DNA of 64,000 nucleotides from Billgrantia ethanolica (GCF_021404305.1 NZ_JABFTX010000001.1:1798001-1862000), one strand, 5' to 3'; counted from the stretch's first letter, positions 21,632-31,442 are shown. The notes: a model not told the origin generated them from the letters alone. A program made the numbers and translations.

Positions 21632-22401
21632 CAGCCCCACCCCGCATCGACGGTGAACTCATGGCCGGTCAGCTGGGCACCGTCGTCCGCCGCCAGGAAA
21701 AGGACCATGGGGGCCACATGATCGGGCAACAGGCGAACCTTGAGGCACTGATGCTCACGGATGCGCGCCTCGTCATCGGGACCGATCCACTTGTCGAGCT
21801 GACGCTGGGTCATGATGCATCCCGGGACCACGGTGTTGACGCGGATATTGCGCTCGCCCAGGTCCCGCGCCAGGCTGCGCGTCAGCCCATGCACCGCCGC
21901 CTTGGCCGTGACGTAGGCCGCCAGCCGGGGAATGGCCGTCTTGACGCTGATGGAGCCGAAGTTGATGATCGCCCCGCCGCCGGCTTCGATCATCTGATGT
22001 GCCGCCGCCTGGGCGGCAAAGAACATCGGACGCAGATTGAGCGCCATACGGTCGTCCCAATAGGCCACGTCGATATCCTGCCAATCATGGCGATCGTCAT
22101 TGGCGGCGTTGTTGACCAGGGTATGAATGGGGCCCAATTCGCGGCCCACGGTGGCAATCGTTGCCTGCAGCGCCGCCACGTCACGGATATCGCAGCGGTG
22201 GTAATGCGGAGCTCGGCCGGTCGTTGCCTGCAGCTCCTCCACCAGCGCATGGCTGGCGGCATCGTCGATATCGACGAAGGCGACTCTGGCCCCCTGGCGG
22301 TGAAAGGCCCGGGTCATCGCAGCGCCGATGCCGCTGCCGCCACCAGTAATGAAGACCACCTGCTGCTCGAGGCTTGGGTATCGTGCCGCGCGGTTGCTCA
22401 T
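21631..22401 (-). CDS. xylB: Short-chain dehydrogenase, XylB-like sugar (xylose) dehydrogenase
   Basis: NAD(P)-dependent SDR of 256 aa that would oxidise an aldose to its lactone. The cofactor motif is TGGGSGIG, NNAANDDRH marks the NAG region, and the catalytic Ser (NFGSIS), Tyr and Lys (YVTAKAA) are present. The N-terminal YPSLEQQVVFITGGG, the NDDRH stretch and the C-terminal TGHEFTVDAGWG resemble Caulobacter xylose dehydrogenase XylB as I recall it. It is the first gene of the operon. A dyad for the divergent ROK regulator lies 12 bp before its start. Confidence 0.78.
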   Translation of the reverse strand: MSNRAARYPSLEQQVVFITGGGSGIGAAMTRAFHRQGARVAFVDIDDAASHALVEELQATTGRAPHYHRCDIRDVAALQATIATVGRELGPIHTLVNNAANDDRHDWQDIDVAYWDDRMALNLRPMFFAAQAAAHQMIEAGGGAIINFGSISVKTAIPRLAAYVTAKAAVHGLTRSLARDLGERNIRVNTVVPGCIMTQRQLDKWIGPDDEARIREHQCLKVRLLPDHVAPMVLFLAADDGAQLTGHEFTVDAGWG

Positions 22402-22412
22402 GCTCGCCCCAC

Positions 22413-22433
22413 TTAGTATTTTGTTTTTACTAA
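22413..22433. promoter_or_regulatory. ROK-regulator operator candidate, SDR side
   Basis: Inverted repeat TTAGTA-N9-TACTAA (TTAGT-N11-ACTAA, 21 bp) 12 bp upstream of the SDR start, in an AT-rich stretch. The same architecture occurs at 22569-22589. It resembles the TTAGT-type half sites of XylR-family ROK repressors, so binding by the adjacent ROK protein is inferred. Confidence 0.65.
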
Positions 22434-22568
22434 CTTGAGAATGGTCACCGTTCCAAGAGCCAACAATACGACTTTGGTCTAACTATTCATTTTTTCAATT
22501 TCAATCAGCGAATTATAAGTTAAACACAACGCAAGAAACGCTTGCCTGGAAAGGGAGACGAAAAACCA

Positions 22569-22589
22569 TTAGTTTAATATCAATACTAA
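22569..22589. promoter_or_regulatory. ROK-regulator operator candidate, ROK side
   Basis: Second TTAGT-N11-ACTAA dyad (with one more matching pair, ATTAGT/ACTAAT) 135 bp upstream of the ROK start. Together with the copy at 22413-22433 it brackets the divergent promoter region, 156 bp apart, compatible with autoregulation and looping. Confidence 0.65.
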
Positions 22590-22724
22590 TTCGTGGCATT
22601 CGTGCCTCCCCCGGGAGCCCTCGCGTGCCTCACCATTGAGTGGCATCATCGATGCGCGAAGCGTCACACTCGGCTTTCCTTTATCTGCGGCGCTAGAGAT
22701 ACGCCGACTGCGGGACCCAACTCC

Positions 22725-23924
22725 ATGCCAACCAGCAACCAACACAAGGCGGGCGATCTCCACTTTCTCAAGCGGCTCAATCGCAGCGCCATTCTCGAGC
22801 TGGTACGCCGTAGCCCCGGCCTTACCCGTGCCGACATCGCTACCGAAGCGCAGTTGACCAAGGCCACCGTGGGCGTCTGCATTCAATCGCTACTGGAGCA
22901 AGGCTGGCTACGCGAAGGGGAGCTACAAAAAAGCAGCGGCGGTCGCCCAGGTCGCGCCCTGCATCTCAACGAAGAGCGTCATGTTCTATTCGGCGCCGAG
23001 GTAGGTGTACATGGCCTGCGCCTGGTGGCCTGTACGTTGGCAGGCCACGTACTTGCCTCGCACCACGAGCACCTTGTCCCTACCACCCCCGAGGTCACTG
23101 CCGAACTGCTTGGAGAGCTGCTACGTCGACTGATGAGCGAAGTCAGGGTCAAGGACCGTCTTTGCCTGGGGCTCGGCGTCGCACTACCCGGCCCCATCGC
23201 CCCCGACAAGCCCGTGCTGCGCCTGGCACCCAACCTGGGTTGGCGGGACATACGCTTCCTCGAACTGCTGCGCCCCCATCTCCCACAGCTCGAGGGTGTC
23301 TGGCTGATGGACAACGAGGCCAAAGCGGCGGCCTTCGGTGAGCACTACTTCCGCACCGGACACGTTCCCGAGTCGCTGATCTATGTCAGCGCCGGCACGG
23401 GGATCGGCAGCGGCATGGTCGTGGGCAGCCATCCACCCCTGCTAACCCGCGGCGTGCAGGGGCTGGCCGGCGAGATCGGCCACACCATCCTGCAACCCGG
23501 TGGGCTCTACTGCCATTGCGGCAACCGTGGCTGCGCCGAAACCCTGGTCAGCGGCTGGACGATTCGCGCTGCGCTGAGCATCGCCGAGGAAGAGGACCTC
23601 ATCGCCACCCTGCTGCCTCGCCTGGAAGAACCCGAGGTCCAGGTCGCCCTGCGCAGGGCCGGTGAGGCACTGGGGGTGCTGCTCCTTAACCTGCACCATA
23701 CACAGAACCCCGCCGAGATCGTGCTCGGCGGCTCTCTGACCCAACTGGGCGACCCTCTACTCGCTCCCGCCCTCGACTTCTTCAAGTCCAATCAGAGCCG
23801 TTTGCTCGGCACCACCCAACAGGTGCCGCTGCGGGTCATCCAGGACTCCACCTTCATCGCTGCCCGTGGCGCTGCCGCTCAGGTGCTTGCCAGCCTCATA
23901 CATGGCTCCAACGACCTGATCTGA
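22725..23924 (+). CDS. ROK family transcriptional regulator (XylR/NagC type)
   Basis: Repressor of 399 aa with an N-terminal winged helix (about 15-70, [20 protein letters not shown]...TKATVG) and a C-terminal ROK sugar-kinase-like domain. The ROK zinc motif is seen as [24 protein letters not shown], with the His and three Cys intact. The ATP-site DxGxT pattern is replaced by [11 protein letters not shown], as expected for a regulator and not a kinase. Start at 22725 ([10 protein letters not shown]) matches the usual family beginning; the open frame to 22593 gives a non-homologous leader. Divergent from the sugar operon. Confidence 0.9.
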   Translation: MPTSNQHKAGDLHFLKRLNRSAILELVRRSPGLTRADIATEAQLTKATVGVCIQSLLEQGWLREGELQKSSGGRPGRALHLNEERHVLFGAEVGVHGLRLVACTLAGHVLASHHEHLVPTTPEVTAELLGELLRRLMSEVRVKDRLCLGLGVALPGPIAPDKPVLRLAPNLGWRDIRFLELLRPHLPQLEGVWLMDNEAKAAAFGEHYFRTGHVPESLIYVSAGTGIGSGMVVGSHPPLLTRGVQGLAGEIGHTILQPGGLYCHCGNRGCAETLVSGWTIRAALSIAEEEDLIATLLPRLEEPEVQVALRRAGEALGVLLLNLHHTQNPAEIVLGGSLTQLGDPLLAPALDFFKSNQSRLLGTTQQVPLRVIQDSTFIAARGAAAQVLASLIHGSNDLI

Positions 23925-23943
23925 TTCTGCCTTCGCTGATTGG

Positions 23944-24720
23944 TCAGCCCTCCAAATCCACCTGGCTTTTTGCCTCGACCAGGGCAGATCCACCCAGCGA
24001 CCCAGCGCCAGGCTCCAGTCCCAGCGCATCGGCGGTGCCGGCGAGCACCGCCTGGGCAGCCAGAAATGCCTCGCGCGGGCGTCGCATACGAATGCTCTCC
24101 ATCAACTGGCGGTGGCGCTCGAGGCTCTCTTCCGGGTCGCTGGCACTCTCGTTGGACATCGACACCAGCAGATGGATGGAGGGGCGCAGGATATGCGACA
24201 GCTGGGCCCAGACGATGTTGTGGGTGGCCTTGAAGATCGCCACGTGAAAGGCCACATCGCACTCGCTGTGCAGGCGTCGCTCCTCGGCACAGCTGGCGCT
24301 ACGCAGGTTCTGACCCAACCCTTCGAAAGCCTCTTCGATGGCGACCAGGTCGCGGGCCTTGGCGCGTCGGGCGGCGGTCATCGCCACATAGGGTTCGACA
24401 TCCAGCCGAAAGGTCAGGATTTCGCGTTGAATCTGTGGGTTGGGCGCTGCGTAGCGGGCCATCCAGTCGGTGACCTGGGGGTCGAGGATGTGCCACTCGC
24501 TATACTCACGCACCTTGGAGCCGTGGCCGGAGATACGCTCAATGATGCCGACATCGACCAGTTGGCGCAGGTCACTGCGCACCGCCGAACGGTTGATGGC
24601 AAAGCGCTCGCAGAGATCCAGCTCGCGAGGCACGAGCTCGCCGGGCTGATAGCGCCCGGAAAAGATCGCCTCGGCGAGGTGCTCTGCAATGCTGAGTCGC
24701 GTCGCTGGCTTGGCCACCAT
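23944..24720 (-). CDS. GntR family regulator, FCD subfamily
   Basis: Transcription factor of 258 aa: N-terminal GntR winged helix (LAEAIFSGRYQPGELVPRE...INRSAVRSDLRQLVDVGII) and C-terminal FCD effector domain. FCD metal ligands are plausible in RLDVEP, the HSECDVAFH segment and a later HRQLMESI. Start ATG 24720 lies one base after the stop of the dehydratase gene, with no clear ribosome site of its own, so it is made by translational coupling. The longer frame to 24762 runs inside the dehydratase gene. It probably senses a sugar acid or keto acid and controls the dehydratase. Confidence 0.88.
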   Translation of the reverse strand: MVAKPATRLSIAEHLAEAIFSGRYQPGELVPRELDLCERFAINRSAVRSDLRQLVDVGIIERISGHGSKVREYSEWHILDPQVTDWMARYAAPNPQIQREILTFRLDVEPYVAMTAARRAKARDLVAIEEAFEGLGQNLRSASCAEERRLHSECDVAFHVAIFKATHNIVWAQLSHILRPSIHLLVSMSNESASDPEESLERHRQLMESIRMRRPREAFLAAQAVLAGTADALGLEPGAGSLGGSALVEAKSQVDLEG

Positions 24721-24721
24721 G

Positions 24722-26524
24722 TCAGTGATTGTCCCGCGGGGGGCTCTGGCGCGCCACGTCACGGTACTTGGTGGCCCCCTCCAGCGTCATGCCGCGGTCG
24801 AGCGGTTCGACCAAGGTGCGCTGGATCTCCTGCCACGGCGTCTGGTGGCCGGGATAGCGATAGCCGCCCTGCTGCGCCAGTCGCTCGCGGCGCGCCTCGA
24901 TCTCGGCGTCTTCAATTAGCAGCCGCACTTCACCGCGATTCAGATCGACGCGCAGGTAATCGCCATCCTCGAGCAGCGCCAGGCCGCCGCCAGTAGCCGC
25001 CTCGGGTGCAGCATTCAGGATCGAGGGCGAGCCGGAGGTGCCCGACTGACGCCCGTCGCCCAGGCACGGCAGCGATTCGATGCCGCGTTTGATCAGCGCT
25101 TCGGGGGGCTGCATATTGACTACCTCGGCGCCGCCGGGATGGCCCACCGGACCCGCCCCGCGCATCACCAGGATGGTGCGCTCGTCGATGTCGAGGGCCG
25201 GGTCGTCGATGCGCGCGTGGTAGTCCTCCGAGCCGTCGAACACCACCACCTTGCCCTCGAAGGCGTTGGGGTCGTCGGGATTGGATAGGAAGCGCGCGCG
25301 GAAGTCCGCGGAGATCACGCTGGTCTTCATCAGCGCCGAATCGAAGAGGTTGCCCTTGAGGTTGAGGAAGCCGGCCTGCTCGACCAGCGGATTGTCGTAG
25401 CGGCGGATCACCTCGGGGTCGCGGGTCTCGCAGCCTGCTACGTTATCGGCCAGCGTGCGGCCGTTGACGGTGAGCGCCTCACCATGCAGCTTGCCGGCAC
25501 CGAGTAGCTCGTTGACCACCGCCGGTACACCGCCGGCGCGGTAGAACTCCTCGGAGAGATAGGCCCCGGCGGGCATCACGTTGGCTAGCAGCGGAATCGC
25601 ATGGCCCAGCGCCTGCCAGTCGTCGTTGGTCAGCTCGATGCCCGAGTGACGGGCAATGGCGTTGATATGGATCGGCGCGTTGGAGGAGCCGCCCAGCGCC
25701 GAGCACACCACGATGGCGTTCTCGAACGCCTGGCGGGTGAGAATGTCGCTGGGGCGCAGATCCTGCCACACCATATCGACGATGCGTGCTCCGGTGTCGT
25801 AGGCCACCATGGCGCGCTCCTTGTAGGGCGCCGGAATCATCGCAGAGCCGGGCAGGCTCATGCCCAGCGCCTCGGCCATGGAATTCATGGTCGAGGCAGT
25901 ACCCATGGTGTTGCAGTGCCCCACCGAGGGCGCCGAGTCGGTGGCCCGGGCGAGGAACTCGGCGTAGTCGATATCGCCCGCCGCGAGCCGCTTGCGCAGC
26001 TCCCAGATGATGGTACCGGAGCCGACCCGATCGGGACCGCGCCAGCCGTTGAGCATCGGCCCCCCGGAGAGCACGATGGCGGGAATGTTGACCGTGGCGG
26101 CGGCCATCAGGCTCGCCGGGGTGGTCTTGTCGCAGCCGGTGGTGAGCACCACCCCGTCGAGCGGGTAGCCGTGCAGCACCTCGACCAACCCCAGGTAGGC
26201 CAGGTTGCGATCCAGCGCGGCGGTGGGCCGCCGCGCGTTCTCGTGGATCGGGTGCAGCGGGAACTCGAACGGCACCCCTCCGGCCGCACGAATGCCCTCC
26301 TTGACTCGCTTGACCAGCTCGATGTGGTGGCGGTTGCACGGCGTCAGGTCGGAGCCTGACTGGCAGATGCCGATGATCGGCTTGCCGCCGGCGAGCTCCT
26401 CCAGGGTGAGGCCGTAGTTCATGTAGCGCTCGATGCACAGCGCCGTGGTACCGGGCGATTCGGGGTTGTCGAACCACCAGCGCGAGCGCAGCTGCTCGGG
26501 GCCGATCTTATTATTCGTTGCCAT
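24722..26524 (-). CDS. xylD: IlvD/Edd family sugar-acid dehydratase (xylonate dehydratase-like)
   Basis: [Fe-S] dehydratase of 600 aa converting an aldonate to a 2-keto-3-deoxy acid. Cluster-ligand cysteines are in [25 protein letters not shown] and [13 protein letters not shown]. The N-terminal [31 protein letters not shown] order and the C-terminal RDNH end closely resemble Caulobacter xylonate dehydratase XylD from memory, though L-arabinonate dehydratases are similar. No KDX dehydratase, KDX aldolase or alpha-ketoglutarate semialdehyde dehydrogenase is present in the window, so the pathway continues elsewhere. Confidence 0.83.
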   Translation of the reverse strand: MATNNKIGPEQLRSRWWFDNPESPGTTALCIERYMNYGLTLEELAGGKPIIGICQSGSDLTPCNRHHIELVKRVKEGIRAAGGVPFEFPLHPIHENARRPTAALDRNLAYLGLVEVLHGYPLDGVVLTTGCDKTTPASLMAAATVNIPAIVLSGGPMLNGWRGPDRVGSGTIIWELRKRLAAGDIDYAEFLARATDSAPSVGHCNTMGTASTMNSMAEALGMSLPGSAMIPAPYKERAMVAYDTGARIVDMVWQDLRPSDILTRQAFENAIVVCSALGGSSNAPIHINAIARHSGIELTNDDWQALGHAIPLLANVMPAGAYLSEEFYRAGGVPAVVNELLGAGKLHGEALTVNGRTLADNVAGCETRDPEVIRRYDNPLVEQAGFLNLKGNLFDSALMKTSVISADFRARFLSNPDDPNAFEGKVVVFDGSEDYHARIDDPALDIDERTILVMRGAGPVGHPGGAEVVNMQPPEALIKRGIESLPCLGDGRQSGTSGSPSILNAAPEAATGGGLALLEDGDYLRVDLNRGEVRLLIEDAEIEARRERLAQQGGYRYPGHQTPWQEIQRTLVEPLDRGMTLEGATKYRDVARQSPPRDNH

Positions 26525-26767
26525 ATTCTCCGCTCCATTGCTGGATTAACGACGCCGATGCAGCCCACCAGAAAGTCGAAGTTACACCCCTCGTCGGCCA
26601 CAAACTCGTGAATCGAGAGACATGGAACCAACGTTAGCCGCCTTCTCCCGACTAGTCGACACATACAAAAGCATATGTTGAACAAATCCCTCGCCACAAC
26701 GGTTGAAACCGCTCTGAGCAACCGGCGACGCCATGCACACCATGGCCGTGCTCGCTTCCCCGAGCAT
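26525..26767. promoter_or_regulatory. Promoter region of the dehydratase-gntR pair
   Basis: Non-coding stretch upstream of the dehydratase. The only structure I see is a weak dyad ACATA-N8-TATGT at 26661-26678, in a locally AT-rich patch about 140 bp before the start, a possible GntR/FCD operator. No TTAGT-N11-ACTAA copy is present, so the ROK protein probably does not act here. Confidence 0.35.
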
Positions 26768-26798
26768 AAAAAAACCCAGGCCGGTACCCGGCCTGGGT
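26768..26798 (-). terminator. Intrinsic terminator of the DEAD-box gene
   Basis: Ten-bp perfect GC-rich stem (CCCAGGCCGG and complement) with a 3-nt loop and seven A residues on the plus strand, giving a U-run for the minus-strand transcript. It is 39 bp beyond the helicase stop. Confidence 0.88.
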
Positions 26799-26836
26799 GT
26801 CGTTCGCCTCAGCCGCCGTAGCGGCCGAGGGTGCGA

Positions 26837-28552
26837 TCAAGCGCTGGTGCGACGACGCACCGGCGCATCGCCGTCTTCACGGCGGCGGCGCGGGGCACGC
26901 TCGGGGGCACCGCTGTCTTCGCTGATCTCCAGCGCACGACCGGCGACGCGGGCACGGGCCATCTTGGCCAGGATGCTGGGCGGCAGCGAGCTCGGCAGTT
27001 CCACCACCGAGAAGGCGTTACGGATGTCGATACGGCCGATCCGCGAACCTTCGATGCCACCCTCGTTGGCCAGCGCGCCGACCAGTTGGCCCGGCTTGAC
27101 GCCATCCTTGTGGCCGACGGCAACGCGATAGCGGGTCATGCCTTCACTCGGAGTACGGTCGCGACGCGGGGCCTTGCCGTCACGCGGGGCACGCTCGCCG
27201 CCACGCTCGACACGCTCCTTGCGCGGCGCCTGCAGGCGGCCGATGGGCGCCTCGTCGGCACGTGCCAGGGCGGCAAAGGCACAGGCCAACTCGACCGGGT
27301 CATGGCCTTCCGCCACCAGACGCTCGACCAGAGCACGCTGCTCGTCGGCACCGGCAGTCAGCGTGCCGATGATACGCTGATGGAACACCTCGTCACGATG
27401 GGCGCGAATGGCCGCTTCGTCGGGCAGCGCCATCTCGGTCATGCGCTGGCCGGTGGCTTGCTCGATCCAGCCCACCTTGCGGCCTTCACGGAAGCCGACG
27501 AAGGTGATCGAGATGCCGGTACGCCCCGCCCGGCCGGTTCGGCCGATACGGTGGGTATAGGCTTCGCTGTCCTGGGGCAGGTCATAGTTGAAGACGTGGG
27601 TGATGCGCGGCACGTCGAGGCCACGGGCGGCCACGTCGGTGGCGATCAGCACGTCGACCTTGCCGCGCTTGAGGCGCTGGATGGTGCGCTCACGCAGGCT
27701 TTGGTCCAGGTCACCGGAGAGGCTGGCCACGTTGACGCCGCGAGCGGAAAGCTGCTCCATCAACGTGGTACAGGCGGCACGGGTGCGCACGAATACGATG
27801 GCGGCATCCACCGGCTCGACCTCGAGGATGCGTGCCAGCGCTTCCAGCTTGGCCCCGCCGTCGACCCGCACCAAGCGCTGTTCGATGTTCTCGCCCGTCG
27901 TGGTACGCGACTCGATGGCGACCTTGACCGGATCGACCAGGTAGCGATTGACGATGCGCTCGATCTCGGCCGGCAGGGTGGCGGAGAAGAACACGCGCTG
28001 GGCTTCCTTGGGGGTATCGGCGACAACGCGCTTGACGTCGTCGATGAAGCCCATGCGCAGCATCTCGTCGGCTTCGTCCAGCACCAGGGCGGAGAGGCCG
28101 TCGAGCTTGAGGCTGCCGCGGTCGAGGTGATCGATCACCCGGCCCGGCGTACCCACGACCACCTGGGCGCCGCGCTTCAGCGCGCCCAGCTGTTCCCGAT
28201 ATTCCTGACCGCCGCACAGGGTGGCCACTTCCAGACCCTGCAGGTTCTGGCCGTACTTGGTGAAGGAGACGGCCACCTGCTGGGCCAGCTCACGGGTCGG
28301 AGCCAGTACCAGCACCTGGGGCTCGCGGCGAGTCAGCTCGAGCCGCGACAGCAGAGGCAGCGCGAAGGCTGCGGTCTTGCCGGTGCCGGTCTGTGCCTGG
28401 CCCAGCATGTCACGCCCTTCCAGCAGCGCCGGAATGGTCTGTGTTTGAATCGGTGAAGGAGTTTCGTAACCCAGTGTTTCGACAGCGGCGAGAACGGCAG
28501 GCAGCAGAGCAAGATCGCCGAAGCTCGGCGAGGCGACAGAAGTCGAGGTCAT
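26837..28552 (-). CDS. deaD: ATP-dependent DEAD-box RNA helicase DeaD/CsdA
   Basis: RNA helicase of 571 aa acting in ribosome assembly and mRNA turnover, often cold-induced. Motifs in order: Q-motif region YETPSPIQTQ, Walker A AQTGTGKT, PTRELAQQ, DEAD in VLDEADEML, SAT, and the helicase-C motif HRIGRTGRAG. A DbpA-type RNA-binding fold follows near residues 455-530 (RYRVAVGHKDGVKPG...), then a basic Arg-rich tail. Start ATG at 28552 has AAGGTG before it; the frame's TTG at 28555 is one codon longer. Confidence 0.94.
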   Translation of the reverse strand: MTSTSVASPSFGDLALLPAVLAAVETLGYETPSPIQTQTIPALLEGRDMLGQAQTGTGKTAAFALPLLSRLELTRREPQVLVLAPTRELAQQVAVSFTKYGQNLQGLEVATLCGGQEYREQLGALKRGAQVVVGTPGRVIDHLDRGSLKLDGLSALVLDEADEMLRMGFIDDVKRVVADTPKEAQRVFFSATLPAEIERIVNRYLVDPVKVAIESRTTTGENIEQRLVRVDGGAKLEALARILEVEPVDAAIVFVRTRAACTTLMEQLSARGVNVASLSGDLDQSLRERTIQRLKRGKVDVLIATDVAARGLDVPRITHVFNYDLPQDSEAYTHRIGRTGRAGRTGISITFVGFREGRKVGWIEQATGQRMTEMALPDEAAIRAHRDEVFHQRIIGTLTAGADEQRALVERLVAEGHDPVELACAFAALARADEAPIGRLQAPRKERVERGGERAPRDGKAPRRDRTPSEGMTRYRVAVGHKDGVKPGQLVGALANEGGIEGSRIGRIDIRNAFSVVELPSSLPPSILAKMARARVAGRALEISEDSGAPERAPRRRREDGDAPVRRRTSA

Positions 28553-28993
28553 CAATCACACCTTGGTAGGCCGGCACTCGCCGGCAAATCACATTGAGGC
28601 ATCCCCGACGCCGCTCTTGGCAGGTCGGTGGCTCTGTCTTCACTGGCCGATAGGGCCTGGACAGAACGGATCACGTTATCGTGGGATGCCGGTCGCACCT
28701 GGCATCCGGTTCGCGCCAATAGGCGGGAACCGCTGTGGCGACCTTTTTGCGCCGATGTCGCCCGATTGGCGGCATCCTGTAGCGCTCCATCTTCACATCT
28801 CGGACGTTGCAGCAGTTGCTGTCGGTCTCGGTGATTGCCTCTCGAACGCGTGGCGCTCGGAGCGAATCGTCATGATGGCGGGGTCAACACATGCGAGGAG
28901 CGCGCATGCTAACATCAAGACTGGTTTCCTGACCAGTACTTTCAACGCTGCGCTTACACTCAACCTTCTTTTGCCTTCGAGGAGCCCTGCCGA
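28553..28993. other. Long intergenic region between deaD and yaiI
   Basis: About 440 bp with divergent genes at both ends. Open frames here are short and lack ribosome sites or recognisable protein sequence. The deaD half may be an extended 5' UTR, as is usual for cold-shock helicases; I could not identify a specific cold-box or hairpin with confidence. Confidence 0.4.
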
Positions 28994-29443
28994 ATGCCCA
29001 CGCTCTGGGTCGATGCCGACGCCTGCCCCAAGGTCGCGCGCGAGATCATCGTTCGCGCCGCCGAGCGCACCACCACACCCACCTGGTTCGTGGCCAACCA
29101 CTCGATCCCGCTGCCGCCCTCGAAGTGGGTCAAGCCGCTGTCGGTGAGCCATGGTTTCGACGCCGCCGACAACGAGATCGTGGCACGTCTCGCCGCCGGA
29201 GATCTGCTGATCAGCTCCGACCTGCCGCTGGCCATGGAGGCCATCGACAAGGGTGCCGCGGTGATGACCACTCGCGGCGAGATGCTCGACAAGAACAACA
29301 TTCGCGCCAAGGTACAGCTGCGCGATTTCATGGAGACGATGCGCTCCAGCGGCGAACACACCGGCGGGCCGAAAGGCTATTCGGACACCGACCGGCGCGA
29401 GTTCGCCAATGCCCTGGACCGCTGGCTGGCCAAGAACCGTTAA
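28994..29443 (+). CDS. YaiI/YqxD family (DUF188, UPF0178) protein
   Basis: Cytoplasmic protein of 149 aa with a PIN-like fold. The family signature is clear: LWVDADACPKVAREII at the start, GFDAADNEIV in the centre, and TTRGEMLDKNNI with a C-terminal GGPKGYSDTDRREFAN. Conserved acidic residues suggest a metal-dependent nuclease-like site, but no activity is established for the family. Its TAA stop overlaps the TAA of the convergent glutathionyl-hydroquinone reductase gene (bases 29441-29442 shared), so the two genes interfere directly at their 3' ends. Confidence 0.92.
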   Translation: MPTLWVDADACPKVAREIIVRAAERTTTPTWFVANHSIPLPPSKWVKPLSVSHGFDAADNEIVARLAAGDLLISSDLPLAMEAIDKGAAVMTTRGEMLDKNNIRAKVQLRDFMETMRSSGEHTGGPKGYSDTDRREFANALDRWLAKNR

Positions 29444-30444
29444 CCCTTCTCGCGAATGCCCTGCCCCGGCAGCCGCTCCCGATCATGGGGCCGGTCGAGG
29501 TCGAGCAGCGGCCCCTTGGGCACGATACGGGTCGGATTGATAGTGTCGTGGCTGTAATAGTAGTGGCGTTTGATGTGATCCAGGCTCACCGTCTCGGCCA
29601 CCCCCGGCCACTGATACAGCTCACGCAAGTAGTTCGAGAGGCTGGGGTAGTCCTCGATACGGCGGAAGTTGCACTTGAAGTGGCCATAATAGACCGCATC
29701 GAAACGCACCAGGGTGGTGAATAGGCGGATGTCAGCCTCGGTGAGCCACTCCCCGGCCAGGTAGCGGTGCTCGGTCAGCCGTCTCTCGACCCGTTCCAGC
29801 GCCTCGAACAGCGCCGTGACATGCTTCTCGTAGACCGCCTGTTCAGTGGCGAAGCCCGACTTGTAGACCCCGTTGTTGATGTGGTCGTAGACGTCATCGT
29901 TGATCGCATCGATGGTCTCGCGCAGGTCGGGAGGATAGAAGTCGAAGCGATTGCCGGTCAGGTCATCGAAGGCATCGTTCAACATTCGCAGCAGCTCGGC
30001 CGACTCGTTATTGACGATGCGTCCCTCGTGCTTGTCCCACAGCACCGGCACCGTGACCCGTCCGGTGTAGCGGGAATCGGTCAGCGTGTAGAGTTCGCGG
30101 TGATACTCGACGCCGTTGACCGGATCGCCGCTGGCGCCTTCGTTCTCGTGATAGGTCCAGCCTTGATCGAGCATCAACGGGCTGACCCAGGACACCCCGA
30201 TCAGGTCGTCCAGCCCCTTGAGCTTGCGCATGATCAGGGTGCGATGCGCCCAAGGGCAGGCCAGCGAGACATAGAGGTGAAAGCGCCCCGCCTCGGCCGG
30301 CACGGCACGCTGACCTTCGGGACCGGCGCTGCCGTCACGCGTGACCCAGTCGCGCAGCTTGGCGGATTCACGCACGAACTCGCCACCGTGCTTCTTGGTG
30401 TCGTACCACTGGTCGTGCCACTTGCCGTCGATCAGCAGGCCCAT
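29440..30444 (-). CDS. yqjG: Glutathionyl-hydroquinone reductase (YqjG/Xi-class GST)
   Basis: Xi-class glutathione transferase of 334 aa that reduces glutathionyl-hydroquinones with glutathione. The catalytic Cys63 lies in ACPWAHR, and the family stretches GVSWVSPLMLD, TVPVLWDKHEG and ESAELLRMLN follow. Start ATG 30444 has GGAGAA before it; a TTG six codons upstream is unlikely. It sits just downstream of a YhaJ-like LysR gene and a YhaK-like pirin gene, the same grouping as in E. coli (yqjG-yhaH-yhaI-yhaJ-yhaK), which supports a quinone or aromatic stress role. Confidence 0.93.
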   Translation of the reverse strand: MGLLIDGKWHDQWYDTKKHGGEFVRESAKLRDWVTRDGSAGPEGQRAVPAEAGRFHLYVSLACPWAHRTLIMRKLKGLDDLIGVSWVSPLMLDQGWTYHENEGASGDPVNGVEYHRELYTLTDSRYTGRVTVPVLWDKHEGRIVNNESAELLRMLNDAFDDLTGNRFDFYPPDLRETIDAINDDVYDHINNGVYKSGFATEQAVYEKHVTALFEALERVERRLTEHRYLAGEWLTEADIRLFTTLVRFDAVYYGHFKCNFRRIEDYPSLSNYLRELYQWPGVAETVSLDHIKRHYYYSHDTINPTRIVPKGPLLDLDRPHDRERLPGQGIREKG

Positions 30445-30542
30445 ATCATTCTCCGCAATCAAGATTTGCTAGCCAGAGTAAACTGCTCAGCCCCACGCTC
30501 AAGCGCAGTTTTTGCGTTCCATGCAACGAAAATTCCGAACGG

Positions 30543-31442
30543 TCAAATACGGTCCGCACATTCACTTGCCACGGCTTCCTTGAGTGCCTGCGCCATGGCC
30601 AGGGTGGCGGGGCCGGCCCGGTCCCGGTCGCGAAAGATCAGCTGCATGGGCACCTCGCGGACCCCACCGGCCGCCAGCGGCAGCGGCCGCAGCACCCCGC
30701 TCTCCAAGTCGTCGTAGATACGGGTTTCGGGCAGCCAGGCAAAGCCCAGTCCGCGCCGCACCATGTCGATGGAGGTTTCGAGATGGCTCACCGTCCAGCG
30801 CTGCTCGGCCTTGAGCCAACCGGCATCCATCGACTGGCGCAGCGCCGAGTCGCGCACCACCATCTGACGATGCCGCTGCAGGTCGCGCAGATCGAGCTGC
30901 CGCTCGAGCCCATGCAGTTCATGCCCATGATGCGCCACCGCGACGAAACGGATGGTGACCAGTGGCTCGCCGAGAAACCCCTGGGCTGCCAGACCCGATA
31001 TGGCGATATCGGCGCGGCCGTCATAGAGCATCTCGATGCCGCCGTTGAGCACCGTTTCGTGGAGCTGCACGCGGACATAGGGGTAAGCGGCAGAGAAGCG
31101 ACTCAGCGCCACCGCCAGCGCATCGTTGGGGAAGATCTGATCGATCGACAGCACCACTTCGGCCTCGAGGCCTTCTGAGAGCCGGCCGGCCACGTCCTCC
31201 AGCGCCTCGGCACTCTCGATCAGTTGACGCGCCCGGCGCAGCAGCAGCTCTCCCGCATCGGTCAGCCGTACCTGTCGTCCTACGGGTTCCAGCACCTTGA
31301 CGCCAAGCTGCTGCTCCAGCTTGTGTACGGCATGATTGAGCGTGGAAGGACTCTTGTGAACCGCCTCGGCGGCGCGAGCGAAGCCGCCGTGATCGACGAC
31401 CGCGGCAAGCATCTGCCACTGAGCCAGGGTGACGCGAGACAT
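30543..31442 (-). CDS. yhaJ: LysR family regulator (YhaJ-like)
   Basis: LysR-type activator or repressor of 299 aa. The N-terminal wHTH reads VTLAQWQMLAAVVDHGGFARAAEAVHKSPSTLNHAVHKLEQQLG and is followed by an effector-binding domain. Start at 31442 (MSRVTLAQWQ) is the family beginning; the open frame to 31568 would add 42 residues without homology. It is divergent from the pirin gene and upstream of yqjG, so it probably controls both. A perfect ATTCGA-N5-TCGAAT dyad abuts its start codon. Confidence 0.9.
   Translation of the reverse strand: MSRVTLAQWQMLAAVVDHGGFARAAEAVHKSPSTLNHAVHKLEQQLGVKVLEPVGRQVRLTDAGELLLRRARQLIESAEALEDVAGRLSEGLEAEVVLSIDQIFPNDALAVALSRFSAAYPYVRVQLHETVLNGGIEMLYDGRADIAISGLAAQGFLGEPLVTIRFVAVAHHGHELHGLERQLDLRDLQRHRQMVVRDSALRQSMDAGWLKAEQRWTVSHLETSIDMVRRGLGFAWLPETRIYDDLESGVLRPLPLAAGGVREVPMQLIFRDRDRAGPATLAMAQALKEAVASECADRI

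Noticed and set aside
28563..29147. Plus-strand open frame across the deaD-yaiI gap
   Set aside because: No ribosome site, low-complexity Ser/Arg/Pro end, and it overlaps the well-supported DUF188 gene in another frame.
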